Assembly (NCBI RefSeq): GCF_016065055.1
Contig: NZ_CP065856.1
Span: 2,851,836-2,915,835, forward strand
Direction of reading: 5' to 3'
Source of the DNA: Halosimplex litoreum
Lineage (GTDB): Archaea > Halobacteriota > Halobacteria > Halobacteriales > Haloarculaceae
DNA length: 64,000 bases
Position numbers and translations under genes: made by a program. Of this stretch, positions 35,281 through 44,935 are shown one piece after another; position 1 is the stretch's first letter; each line of letters starts with the position of its first letter. The notes under the pieces were generated by a model. That model was not told the origin of the DNA. It saw only the letters and a program-made list of their open reading frames with translations, and ran no database searches.

Positions 35281-36384
35281 TCAGTCGTCGTCCGCGGGCT
35301 GTCCGCTGCCGTCGCTCTCCTCGCCGGCCTCGACGCGCGGGCCGGCGGCGTGGCCTTCGTGGGCGATCGCGGTGGCGAGCAGTTCCTCCGAGATAGCTGG
35401 CACGTCGCCCGACGAAACCGGCCCGAGTTCGTCGATGGCATCGGTCGACCGGGGGAACGGCCGGGTGTCCATGTGGATGGCGATACCGGCTTTGGCGCCC
35501 TGGCCCATCGCGACTGGGATCTGGTTGTGGCCGGGGGTCACGTCGCCGACGGCGTAGACGCCGTCGACGCTGGTGCGGCCGTGGTCGTCGACGGCGACGG
35601 TGCCGTCGTCGTCGATCGCACAGCCCAGCGACTCGTGGAGGTCGGTGTTGTACTCCGAGCCGAGCATCGGGAAGCCGCCGCGGTACTCCCGGACCTCGCC
35701 GTCCTCGAACTCGAAGGATTCGAGCCAGCCGCCGTCGTCGCGATTGGAGGCGGTGATCTCCGCCTCGACCACGTCGACGGGGTGATTGTCGAGCATCTCG
35801 GCGGTATCCGCGCTCCACTCGGGGTCGTCGCCACGCAGGAGCACGTCCACGTCGTCGGTGAAGTTCAGCATGATCATCGCGACGTAGGCGGCCGAGTCGC
35901 CGGTGCCCATCACGTAAACGGGCTCGTCGACGAACATGTAGGCGTCGCAGTGCAGGCAGTAGTGCAGGCCGCGGCCCGTCGGCGGCAGCGGCGGGTCCGG
36001 CCGCACGTCCGAGAAGCCCGTCGCCAGGACCACGTTATCGGCAGCGTACTCGGTATCCTCGCCGTCGAGTCGGAAGCGACGGCCGTCGCCGTCGGCCGCG
36101 TCGCCGCCCGCGCTCTCCTCGACGCGCTCGGCGGCCTCGACGAAGTCCCGATGTACGTCCGCGCCGTAGGATTCGACCTGTGATTTCGCGGTTTCGAGGA
36201 ACTCGACGCCGCTGGTCTCCTCGGTGACGCCGATGACGTTGTGGGTGTCCTGCATCATCGCGGCGCGGCCGCCGCCGCGGTCGACCAGCGCGGTGTCCAG
36301 GCCCAGCCGCGTCGTGTAGAGCGCGGCCGTCAGCCCCGCCGGCCCGCCGCCGACCACGACCACGTCGTACTCGCTGTCGCTCAT
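35281..36384 (-). CDS. Thioredoxin-reductase-like FAD/NAD(P) oxidoreductase
   Basis: 367 residues from MSDSEYDVVVVGGGPAGLTAAL at 36384. FAD binding GGGPAG is at residues 12-17, the NAD(P) motif GTGDSAAYV sits in the second Rossmann domain, and the GVYAVGDVTPGHNQIPVAMGQGAKAG motif binds FAD near the end. The redox centre reads HYCLHCDAY, a CxxC with Leu-His between the cysteines, unlike the CATC of classical thioredoxin reductases. A C-terminal tail of about 60 residues is unusual. Reduction of thioredoxin or a similar disulfide is likely, but not proven. Confidence 0.9.
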   Translation of the reverse strand: MSDSEYDVVVVGGGPAGLTAALYTTRLGLDTALVDRGGGRAAMMQDTHNVIGVTEETSGVEFLETAKSQVESYGADVHRDFVEAAERVEESAGGDAADGDGRRFRLDGEDTEYAADNVVLATGFSDVRPDPPLPPTGRGLHYCLHCDAYMFVDEPVYVMGTGDSAAYVAMIMLNFTDDVDVLLRGDDPEWSADTAEMLDNHPVDVVEAEITASNRDDGGWLESFEFEDGEVREYRGGFPMLGSEYNTDLHESLGCAIDDDGTVAVDDHGRTSVDGVYAVGDVTPGHNQIPVAMGQGAKAGIAIHMDTRPFPRSTDAIDELGPVSSGDVPAISEELLATAIAHEGHAAGPRVEAGEESDGSGQPADDD

Positions 36385-36482
36385 GTACCCGACGCTAGCG
36401 AGCGAGCCCGTTTAAACCTCGTTATTCCGGTGATCGCGCACACCCGCGGCGGCGAGGAACCGGTCCCGACGGGTGACTCCCG

Positions 36483-38258
36483 TCACGTCTCGCAGGAACC
36501 GGTCCGGCGGAGGACGACGGTGTACTGGTCGACGCCCATGTCCTGGGGGTCGCCGTACTGCATCGTGCGTGGGCGGACGCTCACCCTGAGGAGTCGCTGG
36601 TACATCGGCGCGCGGCCCTTCCCGTCGAGGAATCGCGGCGTTCGACCGTACTCGCCGGCTATTTGGTAGGGGTAGGTGTCCTCGGCGAGGAGAGTCCGAA
36701 CGTGCGCCTCGACCGCGTCGTTCGAGAGGGTCTCGGCCCGCTTGCCCCAGCTGTCGGGGGCGAGATAGAGGATCGACTTGTGGTAGTTGAGGACGACGTA
36801 CTCCGGACAGCGCAACTCGAAGCTGTCGGGAGCGACGCCGAAGCGGGTGTCGACGCGGTCGGTGTGGGGCACGGCTGCGTCTTGGGGGTCGTAGGTATAG
36901 GTCTCGATCGTGTCGTCGGCGCCCGCGTTCGTCCGCAAGTAGTCGACCGCCTGGTCGCGGGGTTGAGAAGCGTAGGCGAGCGTGCCGGCGCCCGCGTAGA
37001 CCGCGCTGGTGACGAGCAGGACGGCGACGACCGCCCGCCCGACAGCGGGTCGGCGCTCGCGCAGGCGGGCGAGCCCGACCGCGAGGACGACGACCAGCAG
37101 GGCGGCGACCGGCAGGAGGTGGTGGGTGCGGACGTAGCGCCACGAGGAGAACACCGCGAGGTAGACGCCGACGCCGACCAGCGCCAGCCGCAGTCCGTCG
37201 GCGGGCAGCGAGTCCTCGCGGATCCGCGCCAGCGCCGCGAGCGCGCCGCCGGCGAGGCCCACGGCCAGCGGGAGGCCGACGCCGTGGAGGTAGCTCCGGA
37301 GGATCCACCACCAGCTCGGCTGGACGAGCCAGCCGTGGGGCTGGGACTTCGACCCGAACGCGCGGGCGAGCCGACCGACGAACTCCGATGGAGCGCCGAA
37401 GAGGATACTCGGATAGCCCGCGACGATCGTCGCCGCCCCGATCAGGACGCCGGTCGCGAGGAACTTCGGTCGGAGGGCGCCACTCACGAATCCCGCCTCC
37501 GAACGGCGAGCGCGCTGGAGGTGCGCGACGCCGAGCATCACCGCGCTCACGCCGCCCGAGAGCTTGAACGCGATGGAGACGCCGCCGAACAGGGCGCCCC
37601 AGTAGAACAGGCGGTCGGCGCCGGTCTCGACGTAGCGGACCGCGAAGTACAGCGACAGCAGGAGGAAAAAGAGGGAGGGCACGTCCTCGCCGCCCTCGTG
37701 GGCGAGGATGAGGAGGGCCCAAGTCACCGTCAGCAGGGCCGCGGCCAGCCGACCGGTCGCCCGGTCCCGCAGGGTCGTTCCGATGCGGTAGACGACGTAG
37801 ACGCAGCCGACGGCCATCGCGACGTTGGCCAGTCGGACGAACAGGACGCTCCAGGTCCAGATCCACTCGGGCGTCCGGAGCCAGTGGGTCCAAAAGCCCA
37901 CGTCGAGGTGGCGGCCCATGTCCGAGAACGCCGGCAGGGCGTCCGTCGCGAGGGCGACGACCAGCACCGGGATCAGCGCGAGAGCGGCGAGGTACATCGC
38001 CGAACCGTAGGTCCGCCAGTAGCCGACGCCCTCGGAGACCGAGCCGAGCCGCGGGTCGTCGAGGACGGCCGCAAGCACCTCGACGGGGTCGACCACGCGC
38101 CAGCGCTCGTCCCGCGTCGCGAAGTTCGGCAGCCGGTGCCAGACCCAAAAAGACGACAGCAAGAGGGCGGCGAGCAGGATGTAGGGGAGGTACGGGTCGG
38201 CGCGCAGGTCGTCGCCGACCTGGCGTCTCGCCCGAGCGAGCGGATCGAGGAGGGCCAT
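36483..38258 (-). CDS. ArnT/PMT-like GT-C glycosyltransferase
   Basis: 591 residues with about 11-12 membrane helices and a C-terminal extracytoplasmic domain (from about residue 430). The GT-C acidic motif appears just after the first helix as PNFATRDERWRVVDPVEVL. Later loops include EGGEDVPSLFFLLLSLYFAVRYVETG and FKLSGGVSAVMLGVAHL. It resembles dolichol-phosphate-mannose protein mannosyltransferase families. It probably transfers a sugar from a lipid-phosphate carrier outside the cell membrane, perhaps to surface proteins. Substrate unknown. Confidence 0.8.
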   Translation of the reverse strand: MALLDPLARARRQVGDDLRADPYLPYILLAALLLSSFWVWHRLPNFATRDERWRVVDPVEVLAAVLDDPRLGSVSEGVGYWRTYGSAMYLAALALIPVLVVALATDALPAFSDMGRHLDVGFWTHWLRTPEWIWTWSVLFVRLANVAMAVGCVYVVYRIGTTLRDRATGRLAAALLTVTWALLILAHEGGEDVPSLFFLLLSLYFAVRYVETGADRLFYWGALFGGVSIAFKLSGGVSAVMLGVAHLQRARRSEAGFVSGALRPKFLATGVLIGAATIVAGYPSILFGAPSEFVGRLARAFGSKSQPHGWLVQPSWWWILRSYLHGVGLPLAVGLAGGALAALARIREDSLPADGLRLALVGVGVYLAVFSSWRYVRTHHLLPVAALLVVVLAVGLARLRERRPAVGRAVVAVLLVTSAVYAGAGTLAYASQPRDQAVDYLRTNAGADDTIETYTYDPQDAAVPHTDRVDTRFGVAPDSFELRCPEYVVLNYHKSILYLAPDSWGKRAETLSNDAVEAHVRTLLAEDTYPYQIAGEYGRTPRFLDGKGRAPMYQRLLRVSVRPRTMQYGDPQDMGVDQYTVVLRRTGSCET

Positions 38259-38450
38259 CTGTTCGTCCCGATTCGACCGGCGGAGGAGGTAAAAACGACC
38301 CGCCTTCAGTCCGGTAGGCGGCGGCTACCCTCGAGCGGCGCGACCGAGTCACCCCAGCGCGGGAACGGTGGGTGCGTACGATGGCCGGCTCGGGGAACGG
38401 TTCGCCCGCTTGGGTGGTTTTTTTGCCGGGGCGTCGCGAACTCGCGGGAC

Positions 38451-39527
38451 ATGACAGCTCGTATCGCGATCGCCGGGATCGGCGCCGTCGCGGCGATGCA
38501 CGCCGAGTCGATCGCCGACATCGACGGCGCCGAACTGGTCGCCGGCTCCTGCCGAACGGCGGAGCGGGGCCGCGAGTTCGCCGCGGAATACGACTGCACC
38601 TGGTACGGCGACACCGAGACGATGCTCGACGCCGAGACCGTCGACGTGCTCTCGGTCTGTACGCCCAGCGGCGCCCACCTCCAACCCGCGCTCGTTGCGG
38701 CCGACCACGGGGTCGACGTGCTCTGCGAGAAGCCCCTGGAGATCACGACCGACCGCATCGACGAGATGGTCGCCGCCGCCGACGAGGCGGGGATCCGGCT
38801 CGGAGGTATCTTCAACCAGCGGTACAATCCAGTCGTCCGCCAGTTGCGCGAGGCCGCGAGCGACGGACGGTTCGGCGACCTCTCGGTCGCCAACGCCTAC
38901 GTCCCGTGGTGGCGCGACGACGACTACTACGACGGCGCCTGGCAGGGCACAGAGGCCCTGGACGGCGGCGGCGCGCTGATGAACCAGTCCATCCACGGGA
39001 TCGACGCGATCCAGTGGATCGCCAGCGCGGCCGGTGCCGGCGGGGAGTCCGATGGAAACCCCATCGAAGAGGTGTTCGCCTACACCGCTCGGCGCGCCCA
39101 CGACGACGACATCGTGGAGGTCGAGGACTCGGCGGTGGCCGTCCTCCGGTATCGGGACGGCACGCTCGGGCAGGTTCTCGGTGCGACCTCGATGTATCCG
39201 GGATCGCTGAAGCGACTCCAGGTCGCCGGTCGGGGTGGCACCGCCGAGATCGAGGAGGACGAACTCGTCACCTGGCGGTTCCGCGACGAGCGCGACGAGG
39301 ACGAAACAGTGCGCGCGGAGTTCGGCGAGACGGAGTCGGGCGGCGGCGCGGCCGACCCGATGAGCATCGACTACGCCAACCACCGGCACAACATCGACGA
39401 CTTCCTCGACGCCCGCAGGGCGGACGAGCCGTACATGCTCGACGCGAGCGAGGCGCGCAAGGCCGTCGAGATAATCGAGGCGATCTACGAGTCGGCCGAG
39501 CGGGGCGAGCCGGTTCGGGTCGAGTGA
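38451..39527 (+). CDS. Gfo/Idh/MocA family oxidoreductase
   Basis: 358 residues from MTARIAIAGIGAVAAMH at 38451. The NAD(P) motif is AGIGAVAAMHAESI at residues 8-21. The family lysine is in DVLCEKPLEITTDRID, and the substrate domain begins with FNQRYNPVVRQL and has WQGTEALDGGGALMNQSIHGIDAIQWI with His-Asp. Family members oxidise sugar or inositol hydroxyls. It lies near a sugar-phosphate isomerase-like gene at 40265 and may share a carbohydrate pathway with it. Confidence 0.9.
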   Translation: MTARIAIAGIGAVAAMHAESIADIDGAELVAGSCRTAERGREFAAEYDCTWYGDTETMLDAETVDVLSVCTPSGAHLQPALVAADHGVDVLCEKPLEITTDRIDEMVAAADEAGIRLGGIFNQRYNPVVRQLREAASDGRFGDLSVANAYVPWWRDDDYYDGAWQGTEALDGGGALMNQSIHGIDAIQWIASAAGAGGESDGNPIEEVFAYTARRAHDDDIVEVEDSAVAVLRYRDGTLGQVLGATSMYPGSLKRLQVAGRGGTAEIEEDELVTWRFRDERDEDETVRAEFGETESGGGAADPMSIDYANHRHNIDDFLDARRADEPYMLDASEARKAVEIIEAIYESAERGEPVRVE

Positions 39528-39581
39528 CGGCTCGACCGATCCTTTCCGCTCCTCTCCGAAAAAATACGAAACGCCGCTCGG

Positions 39582-39986
39582 TCAGTCGTCGCCGGCGGCC
39601 GCGGCCTGTTGCTGTTCGATGTAGTCGACGATCTCGCCGGTCTCGGCCTCGAAATCCGCCATGTCGACTTCCGAGCCGTGGAGGACCGTCGAGAAGTACC
39701 GCACGTTGGCGGCGACGTTGACGGCTTCCCCGAGTCCCTCCTCGTCGACTCCTTCCAGTCGCGCCTCTTCCTCGTGGAAGTGGATGCAGTACGGGCAGTT
39801 CATCGCCGCCGCCGCGCCGACGGCGACCAGCGCTTTCTCCCGGTTCGGCAGCGCCGTCTCGCCGAGTTCGAGGTCCCGTACGACGCCCCAGCTGTGGTCC
39901 GCCGCGGGCTCCGAGAGGTGGTCGAGCCAGCTCGGAACCTGTCCCATATACTCCTCTATCTCCGCTTTCGCCTGGTCTGTTACCAT
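39582..39986 (-). CDS. Carboxymuconolactone decarboxylase (AhpD-like) protein
   Basis: 134 residues from MVTDQAKAEIEEYMGQVPSW at 39986; an in-frame upstream stretch is not coding-like. The AhpD signature reads LVAVGAAAAMNCPYCIHFHEEEARLEGV, a CxxC with following His that works in peroxidase-type redox chemistry. CMD members with CxxC act in peroxide defence; those without act on lactones. The CxxC favours a redox role. It lies between two sugar-metabolism genes. Confidence 0.88.
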   Translation of the reverse strand: MVTDQAKAEIEEYMGQVPSWLDHLSEPAADHSWGVVRDLELGETALPNREKALVAVGAAAAMNCPYCIHFHEEEARLEGVDEEGLGEAVNVAANVRYFSTVLHGSEVDMADFEAETGEIVDYIEQQQAAAAGDD

Positions 39987-40264
39987 TGTGCTCACGGGCT
40001 CGCGAGCGCCCTCGCGGCGGTCTCCCCCTACCGAGCGGCGCCCGGGTGAACCCGACCGAATATCTATCACGGATCCTCATGAGTGTAGTTCGGGAGTGAG
40101 TGCCACTTCGGGCCGAAGGGTGGCCGGACGCCGCCGAATGCGGCTCGATTACTCGCCACGTGGGGGCGACCGGGCGGCGGCCGCACGCGACCGATCGCCG
40201 CCCGCTACTGGCACCCCTCTCCGCGGGCACAAGACACACCACCCCAGGCGCCGACCGGCGAGCC

Positions 40265-41104
40265 ATGTCCGACGCCCTGCCGATCAGCGGATTCGCCGAC
40301 GAGATCGCCGACGACCTGGGCGACCAGCTAGACACGCTCGAATCGCTCGACATCTCGCATCTCGACCTGCGGGGCGTCTGGAACGAAAACGCGCTGGACC
40401 TCTCCGAAGAGCGACTCGACGACCTCGAAGCGACGCTGGACGATCGGGGGTTCTCGGTCACTTCCATCGGTTCGCCGATCGGCAAGATCGGGATCGACGA
40501 GGACTTCGAACCGCATATGGAACGACTCGATCGAGCGCTCGAACTCGCCGAGCGCTTCGACGCCGACGGCGTGCGCGTGTTCTCCTACTACCTCCCCGAC
40601 GGCGACGACCCGGCCGACCACCGCCGGGAGGTCCTGCGCCGGACCGAGGTCGCCGTCGAGAAGGCCGAGGACGCCGGCGTGACGCTTCTGCTGGAGAACG
40701 AGAAGGACATTTACGGCGACACGCCGGGGCGGATGCGGGACCTGCTGACGACGGTCGACTCGCCCCATCTGCGTGCGGTCTTCGACCCCGCGAACTACCT
40801 CGAAATCGGCGTCCGGCCCTACCCCGACGCGCTGCTGCAGGTCGTCGAGTACGTCGAGCAGGTCCACGTCAAGGACGCCGAGTTCGGCGACCGCGGGGCG
40901 ATCCGACCCGCCGGCGAGGGCGACGGGCGCATCGGCGAGACGGTGGCCGCGTTGCGCGAGCGCGGGTTCGAGGGCGCGCTCTCACTGGAACCCCATCTGG
41001 CGTTCGCGGGCTCGGACTACGGCTACAGCGGTCCCGAGGGGTTCGAGGCCGCGGCGGAGGCGCTGAAAGGGGAGCTGGACGAGGCTGGCGTGGCGTACGA
41101 GTAA
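40265..41104 (+). CDS. Sugar phosphate isomerase/epimerase (xylose isomerase-like TIM barrel)
   Basis: 279 residues from MSDALPISGFADEIADDLG at 40265. The AP-endonuclease-2-type barrel is shown by ISHLDLRGVWNENALDL, ADGVRVFSYYLPDGDDP, VTLLLENEKDIYGDTP, LRAVFDPANYLEIGVRPYPD, VEQVHVKDAEFG and GALSLEPHL, which supply the metal-binding Glu, Asp and His. It likely isomerises a sugar or sugar acid. The gene has its own upstream region of about 280 bases. Confidence 0.88.
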   Translation: MSDALPISGFADEIADDLGDQLDTLESLDISHLDLRGVWNENALDLSEERLDDLEATLDDRGFSVTSIGSPIGKIGIDEDFEPHMERLDRALELAERFDADGVRVFSYYLPDGDDPADHRREVLRRTEVAVEKAEDAGVTLLLENEKDIYGDTPGRMRDLLTTVDSPHLRAVFDPANYLEIGVRPYPDALLQVVEYVEQVHVKDAEFGDRGAIRPAGEGDGRIGETVAALRERGFEGALSLEPHLAFAGSDYGYSGPEGFEAAAEALKGELDEAGVAYE

Positions 41105-41149
41105 CGGGAGGACCTCACCTATTTCCGTCCGCGCGACGGGCCCGAACGC

Positions 41150-41974
41150 ATGGCGAGCGATCGCACACGCTCGGAGACGATCGGCCATCCGCTCGCGGCC
41201 GTCGACGCGTCGGACCGGCCGCTTTTCGGTGCCCTGCTCGCAGTCGCGGCGGCCGTCGCCTACGCGGTCGTGCTCGGGTTTTCCCTCGAACGTCCGGGCC
41301 CGGGAGACGCGGCCACGTTCGTCCTGTACTTCGGGGGGATCGGCGCGGGTATCACGTTCGCACGCCGGCGAGCGCCCGCGTCGGCGTGGGTCGGCGCCGT
41401 CGCGTTCGCGGTCGTGCCGTGGCTGCTGACCTGGGGAGTCGGGCTGAACCGTGCCCGGTCGGCGACCGCGCTGTCGGCGGCCGGCGCGATCGCGTTCGGC
41501 GTCTTCGTCCTGGCGCTCGGTTCGGAGTCGGTACTCTGGTGGCCCGCAGCGGTGCGGTCGCTGCTGTCGAGCCGTGACGCGCTCGCGGGCGCGGCCGTCG
41601 GTGCCGTGCTGACGCTCGCGGTCTTCGGCTCGTGGACTCCGGTGACGACCACCTACGGGTCGGTCTGGCTCCGCGGGACCTACCACGTCTTCGTCGCGAC
41701 CCGCGGCCTGTTCCTCCTCGCGGCCGTAGTCGCCGTCCTGTTCGCGACGCGGAAGCGAGCGGTCGCGCCGGCGACGCTGGTCGGCGGGGTCTTTGCAGTC
41801 GCCTTCCTCGGTGACGGGCGCGGGACCGCCGTCTGGACGGCGACGCCCGACTACCTCGCGGACTTCGGCGTCGTCGTCCTCGCGCTGGCGCTCGCGGTCG
41901 GACTCCTCGAACTCGCGGTGCGCATGTTCGTCGCTCGCGTCGGCGGGTCGCGACCGGTCCTCGTCGGCCGGTGA
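41150..41974 (+). CDS. Multi-span membrane protein of unknown function
   Basis: 274 residues from MASDRTRSETIGHPLAAVD at 41150. About eight hydrophobic helices fill the sequence, starting with LFGALLAVAAAVAYAVVLGF. Small, glycine- and alanine-rich helices with short loops (PGPGDA, WTPVTTTYGSVW) and few charged residues give no functional motif. It follows the isomerase-like gene by 45 bases and could be cotranscribed with it. Confidence 0.7.
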   Translation: MASDRTRSETIGHPLAAVDASDRPLFGALLAVAAAVAYAVVLGFSLERPGPGDAATFVLYFGGIGAGITFARRRAPASAWVGAVAFAVVPWLLTWGVGLNRARSATALSAAGAIAFGVFVLALGSESVLWWPAAVRSLLSSRDALAGAAVGAVLTLAVFGSWTPVTTTYGSVWLRGTYHVFVATRGLFLLAAVVAVLFATRKRAVAPATLVGGVFAVAFLGDGRGTAVWTATPDYLADFGVVVLALALAVGLLELAVRMFVARVGGSRPVLVGR

Positions 41975-42058
41975 CCTCGCGTCATCCCGGAGCGCGGCGA
42001 CGTTCACTTCCGCTCCGGACCCGTAGCCTTTTACCCGGGTTCGGACACACCTCCCTGT

Positions 42059-44842
42059 ATGACAGAGGCGACGGGTATCGTCGGGGAGTTCCTCTCGCTC
42101 AAGGAGGAGACCGACGCCGACATTCTCGCGATGCAGTGCGGCGACTTCTACGAGTTCTTCGCCGAGGACGCCGAGCTCGTCGCCGACGAGCTGGACCTCA
42201 AAGTTTCGCAGAAGGGCTCGCACGGCTCGTCGTATCCCATGGCGGGCGTGCCGCTGGACGACCTGACGCCGTATCTCTCCGCGCTGGTCGAACGGGGCTA
42301 CCGCGTGGCCGTCGCCGACCAGTACGAGACCGAGGACGGCCACGCCCGCGAGATCACGCGGATCGTGACGCCGGGGACCCATCTCGAAACGAGCGACGAC
42401 GACGCGCGGTATCTCGCCGCCGTGGTCCGCGACGGCGGCGGCGACGGCGGGTCGAGCGGGAGCGGCGAGGCGACCTACGGCATCGCCGTCGCGGACGTGA
42501 CGACGGGGCAGTTCCTCGTCACCGAGCAGTCGGGCGCCGACGCGACGAGCGCGGCGCTGACGGAGCTGTACAAGTTCGACCCCGCGGAGGTCCTTCCGGG
42601 ACCGGAGATCCGCTCGGACGACGACTTCCTCGACGAGGTGCGCGAACGGACGGACGCGTCGCTGTCGCTGCACACGACGGAAGCGTTCGCGCCGGGTCGC
42701 GCCCGCCACCGCGTGCGCGAGCAGTTCGGAGCGGAGACGCTGGAGAGCGTCGGCATCGCCGATGCTGAGGCTGCGGTTCGAGCCGCGGGGGCCGTCATCG
42801 CCTACGTCGACGAGACGGGCGCCGGCGTGCTGGCGTCGATGACGCGGCTGCAGTCGTTCGACGAGTCGGCGTACGTCGACCTCGACGCGACGACCCAGCG
42901 CAACCTCGAACTCACGGAGACGATGCAGGGCGAGCGGTCGGGGTCGCTGTTCGACACGGTCGACCACACCGTCACGAGCGCGGGCGGGCGACTGCTGCGG
43001 GAGTGGCTCCAGCGCCCGCGTCGGTCGCGCGAGGAACTCGACCGGCGCCAATCAGCGGTCGCGGCGCTGGCCGAGTCGGCGATGGCCCGCGACCAACTGC
43101 GCGAGACGCTGGGCGACGCCTACGATCTGGAACGGCTGGCCTCGAAGGCCGCCTCGGGCAGCGCCGACGCCCGCGACCTCCGGGCTGTGCAGGAGACGCT
43201 CGCCTTGTTGCCCGCGGTCGGCGAACTGGTCGCCGAGACCGAGCGACTCGCCAGCTCTCCGCTGGGCGACGTGCTGGAGCGGCCGGATCGGGCGGCCGCG
43301 GCCGAGCTCGCGGCCGACCTGGACGAGGCGCTCGTCGAGGATCCGCCCGGAACCGTGACCCAGGGCGGGCTGATCCGGCAGGGCTTCGACACCGAGCTGG
43401 ACGAGATCGTCGGCGACCACGAGGCCGCGCTCGACTGGATCGAGGAGTTACCCGAGCGGGAGAAGCGCAAGACCGGGATCACGCACCTCTCGGTCGACCG
43501 CAACAAGACCGACGGCTACTACATCCAGGTCGGCAAGAGCGAGACCGACCAGGTGCCCGCGGAGTACGAGCAGATCAAGACGCTCAAGAACTCCGAGCGG
43601 TACGTGATCGACGAGCTGGCCGAGAAGGAACGGGAGATCCTCCGGCTGGAGGAGCGCCGGCACGAGATGGAGCGGGAGATCTTCGAGCGACTGCGCGAGC
43701 GGGTGGCCGCGCAGGCGGAGGTCCTGCAGGAGACCGGGCGGGCGCTGGCCGAGTGCGACGCGCTGGCGAGCCTGGCCGTCCACGCCGTGCGCAACGACTG
43801 GTCCCGACCCGAACTGAGCGACGGCCGCGAGCTGTCCGTCGACCAGGGCCGCCACCCCGTCGTCGAGCAGACGACGCAGTTCGTCCCGAACGATCTGTAC
43901 ATGGACGACGACCGGCAGTTCCTCGTCGTGACGGGGCCGAACATGAGCGGGAAGTCGACCTACATGCGTCAGGCGGCGCTCATCACCCTGCTCGCGCAGG
44001 TCGGGAGCTTCGTGCCCGCTCGCTCGGCGCGAGTGGGGTTGGTCGACGGCATCTACACCCGCGTCGGGGCGCTCGACGAGTTAGCACAGGGCCGCTCCAC
44101 TTTCATGGTCGAGATGCAGGAACTCTCTAACATCCTCCACTCGGCGACCGAGGAGTCGCTCGTAATTTTGGACGAGGTGGGTCGCGGGACCGCGACGTAC
44201 GACGGGATCTCCATCGCGTGGGCGGCGAGCGAGTACATCGTCAACAACGTCGCCGCGAAGACGCTGTTCGCCACGCACTACCACGAGCTGACGGTGCTGG
44301 GCGAGGAGCTGCCGAGCGTCCAGAACGTCCACGTCGCCGCCGACGAGCGCGACGGCGACGTGACTTTCCTCCGCACCGTCGAGGACGGGCCGACCGACCG
44401 TTCCTACGGGATCCACGTCGCCGACCTCGCGGGCGTTCCGGGCCCCGTCGTCGACCGCTCGCGCGAGGTGCTCGACCGGCTCCGCGAGGAGGAGGCCATC
44501 GAAGTTCGAGGCAGCGATTCGGGCTCCACCACCCAGGCCGTCTTCGACCTGTCCAGCGGGCAGTTCGAGACCGCTGCCGGCGGCTCGGCGGGTGGCGGTG
44601 ACGAAACGGCGGCCGACGCGGGGTCCGGGTCGGGCGGCGAACAGCTCGCCACCGACGGCAGCCACGCGGTCGGAGAATCGGCGGGTGGCGGCAGCGAAAC
44701 GGCGACAGACGCGGGTTCGGCGCTCGATCCCGAGGTCGAGGACGTGCTCGACGAGTTGCGCGACCTCGACGTGAACGAGACGCCCCCCGTCGAGCTGATG
44801 GCGAAGGTCCAAGACTGGCAGGCGGAGCTCGACGAGGAGTGA
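42059..44842 (+). CDS. mutS: DNA mismatch repair protein MutS
   Basis: 927 residues. Domain I (about 10-125) holds the mismatch-binding GDFYEFFAEDA motif with the Phe-x-Glu of MutS1. Domains II-IV follow, and the ATPase domain has Walker A GPNMSGKST at residues 626-634, then SRSTFMVEMQEL-type and VILDEVGRGTATYDG (Walker B) motifs and TLFATHYHEL. The C-terminal region has an extra acidic Gly/Ser linker of about 75 residues (830-900), in which a 14-15 residue segment appears twice (SAGGGDETAADAGS and SAGGGSETATDAGS). The helix-turn-helix end (DPEVEDVLDELRDLDVNETP) is normal. MutL is not in the window. Confidence 0.97.
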   Translation: MTEATGIVGEFLSLKEETDADILAMQCGDFYEFFAEDAELVADELDLKVSQKGSHGSSYPMAGVPLDDLTPYLSALVERGYRVAVADQYETEDGHAREITRIVTPGTHLETSDDDARYLAAVVRDGGGDGGSSGSGEATYGIAVADVTTGQFLVTEQSGADATSAALTELYKFDPAEVLPGPEIRSDDDFLDEVRERTDASLSLHTTEAFAPGRARHRVREQFGAETLESVGIADAEAAVRAAGAVIAYVDETGAGVLASMTRLQSFDESAYVDLDATTQRNLELTETMQGERSGSLFDTVDHTVTSAGGRLLREWLQRPRRSREELDRRQSAVAALAESAMARDQLRETLGDAYDLERLASKAASGSADARDLRAVQETLALLPAVGELVAETERLASSPLGDVLERPDRAAAAELAADLDEALVEDPPGTVTQGGLIRQGFDTELDEIVGDHEAALDWIEELPEREKRKTGITHLSVDRNKTDGYYIQVGKSETDQVPAEYEQIKTLKNSERYVIDELAEKEREILRLEERRHEMEREIFERLRERVAAQAEVLQETGRALAECDALASLAVHAVRNDWSRPELSDGRELSVDQGRHPVVEQTTQFVPNDLYMDDDRQFLVVTGPNMSGKSTYMRQAALITLLAQVGSFVPARSARVGLVDGIYTRVGALDELAQGRSTFMVEMQELSNILHSATEESLVILDEVGRGTATYDGISIAWAASEYIVNNVAAKTLFATHYHELTVLGEELPSVQNVHVAADERDGDVTFLRTVEDGPTDRSYGIHVADLAGVPGPVVDRSREVLDRLREEEAIEVRGSDSGSTTQAVFDLSSGQFETAAGGSAGGGDETAADAGSGSGGEQLATDGSHAVGESAGGGSETATDAGSALDPEVEDVLDELRDLDVNETPPVELMAKVQDWQAELDEE

Positions 44843-44935
44843 GGCGGTCTCGGGCGACAGGGGCCCGTCCGACCCGTTCCCAGCGACTGAGAGCGCGGTC
44901 CCCGTTTTACCCCGATGTGGCCGCGACGTTCGCCT

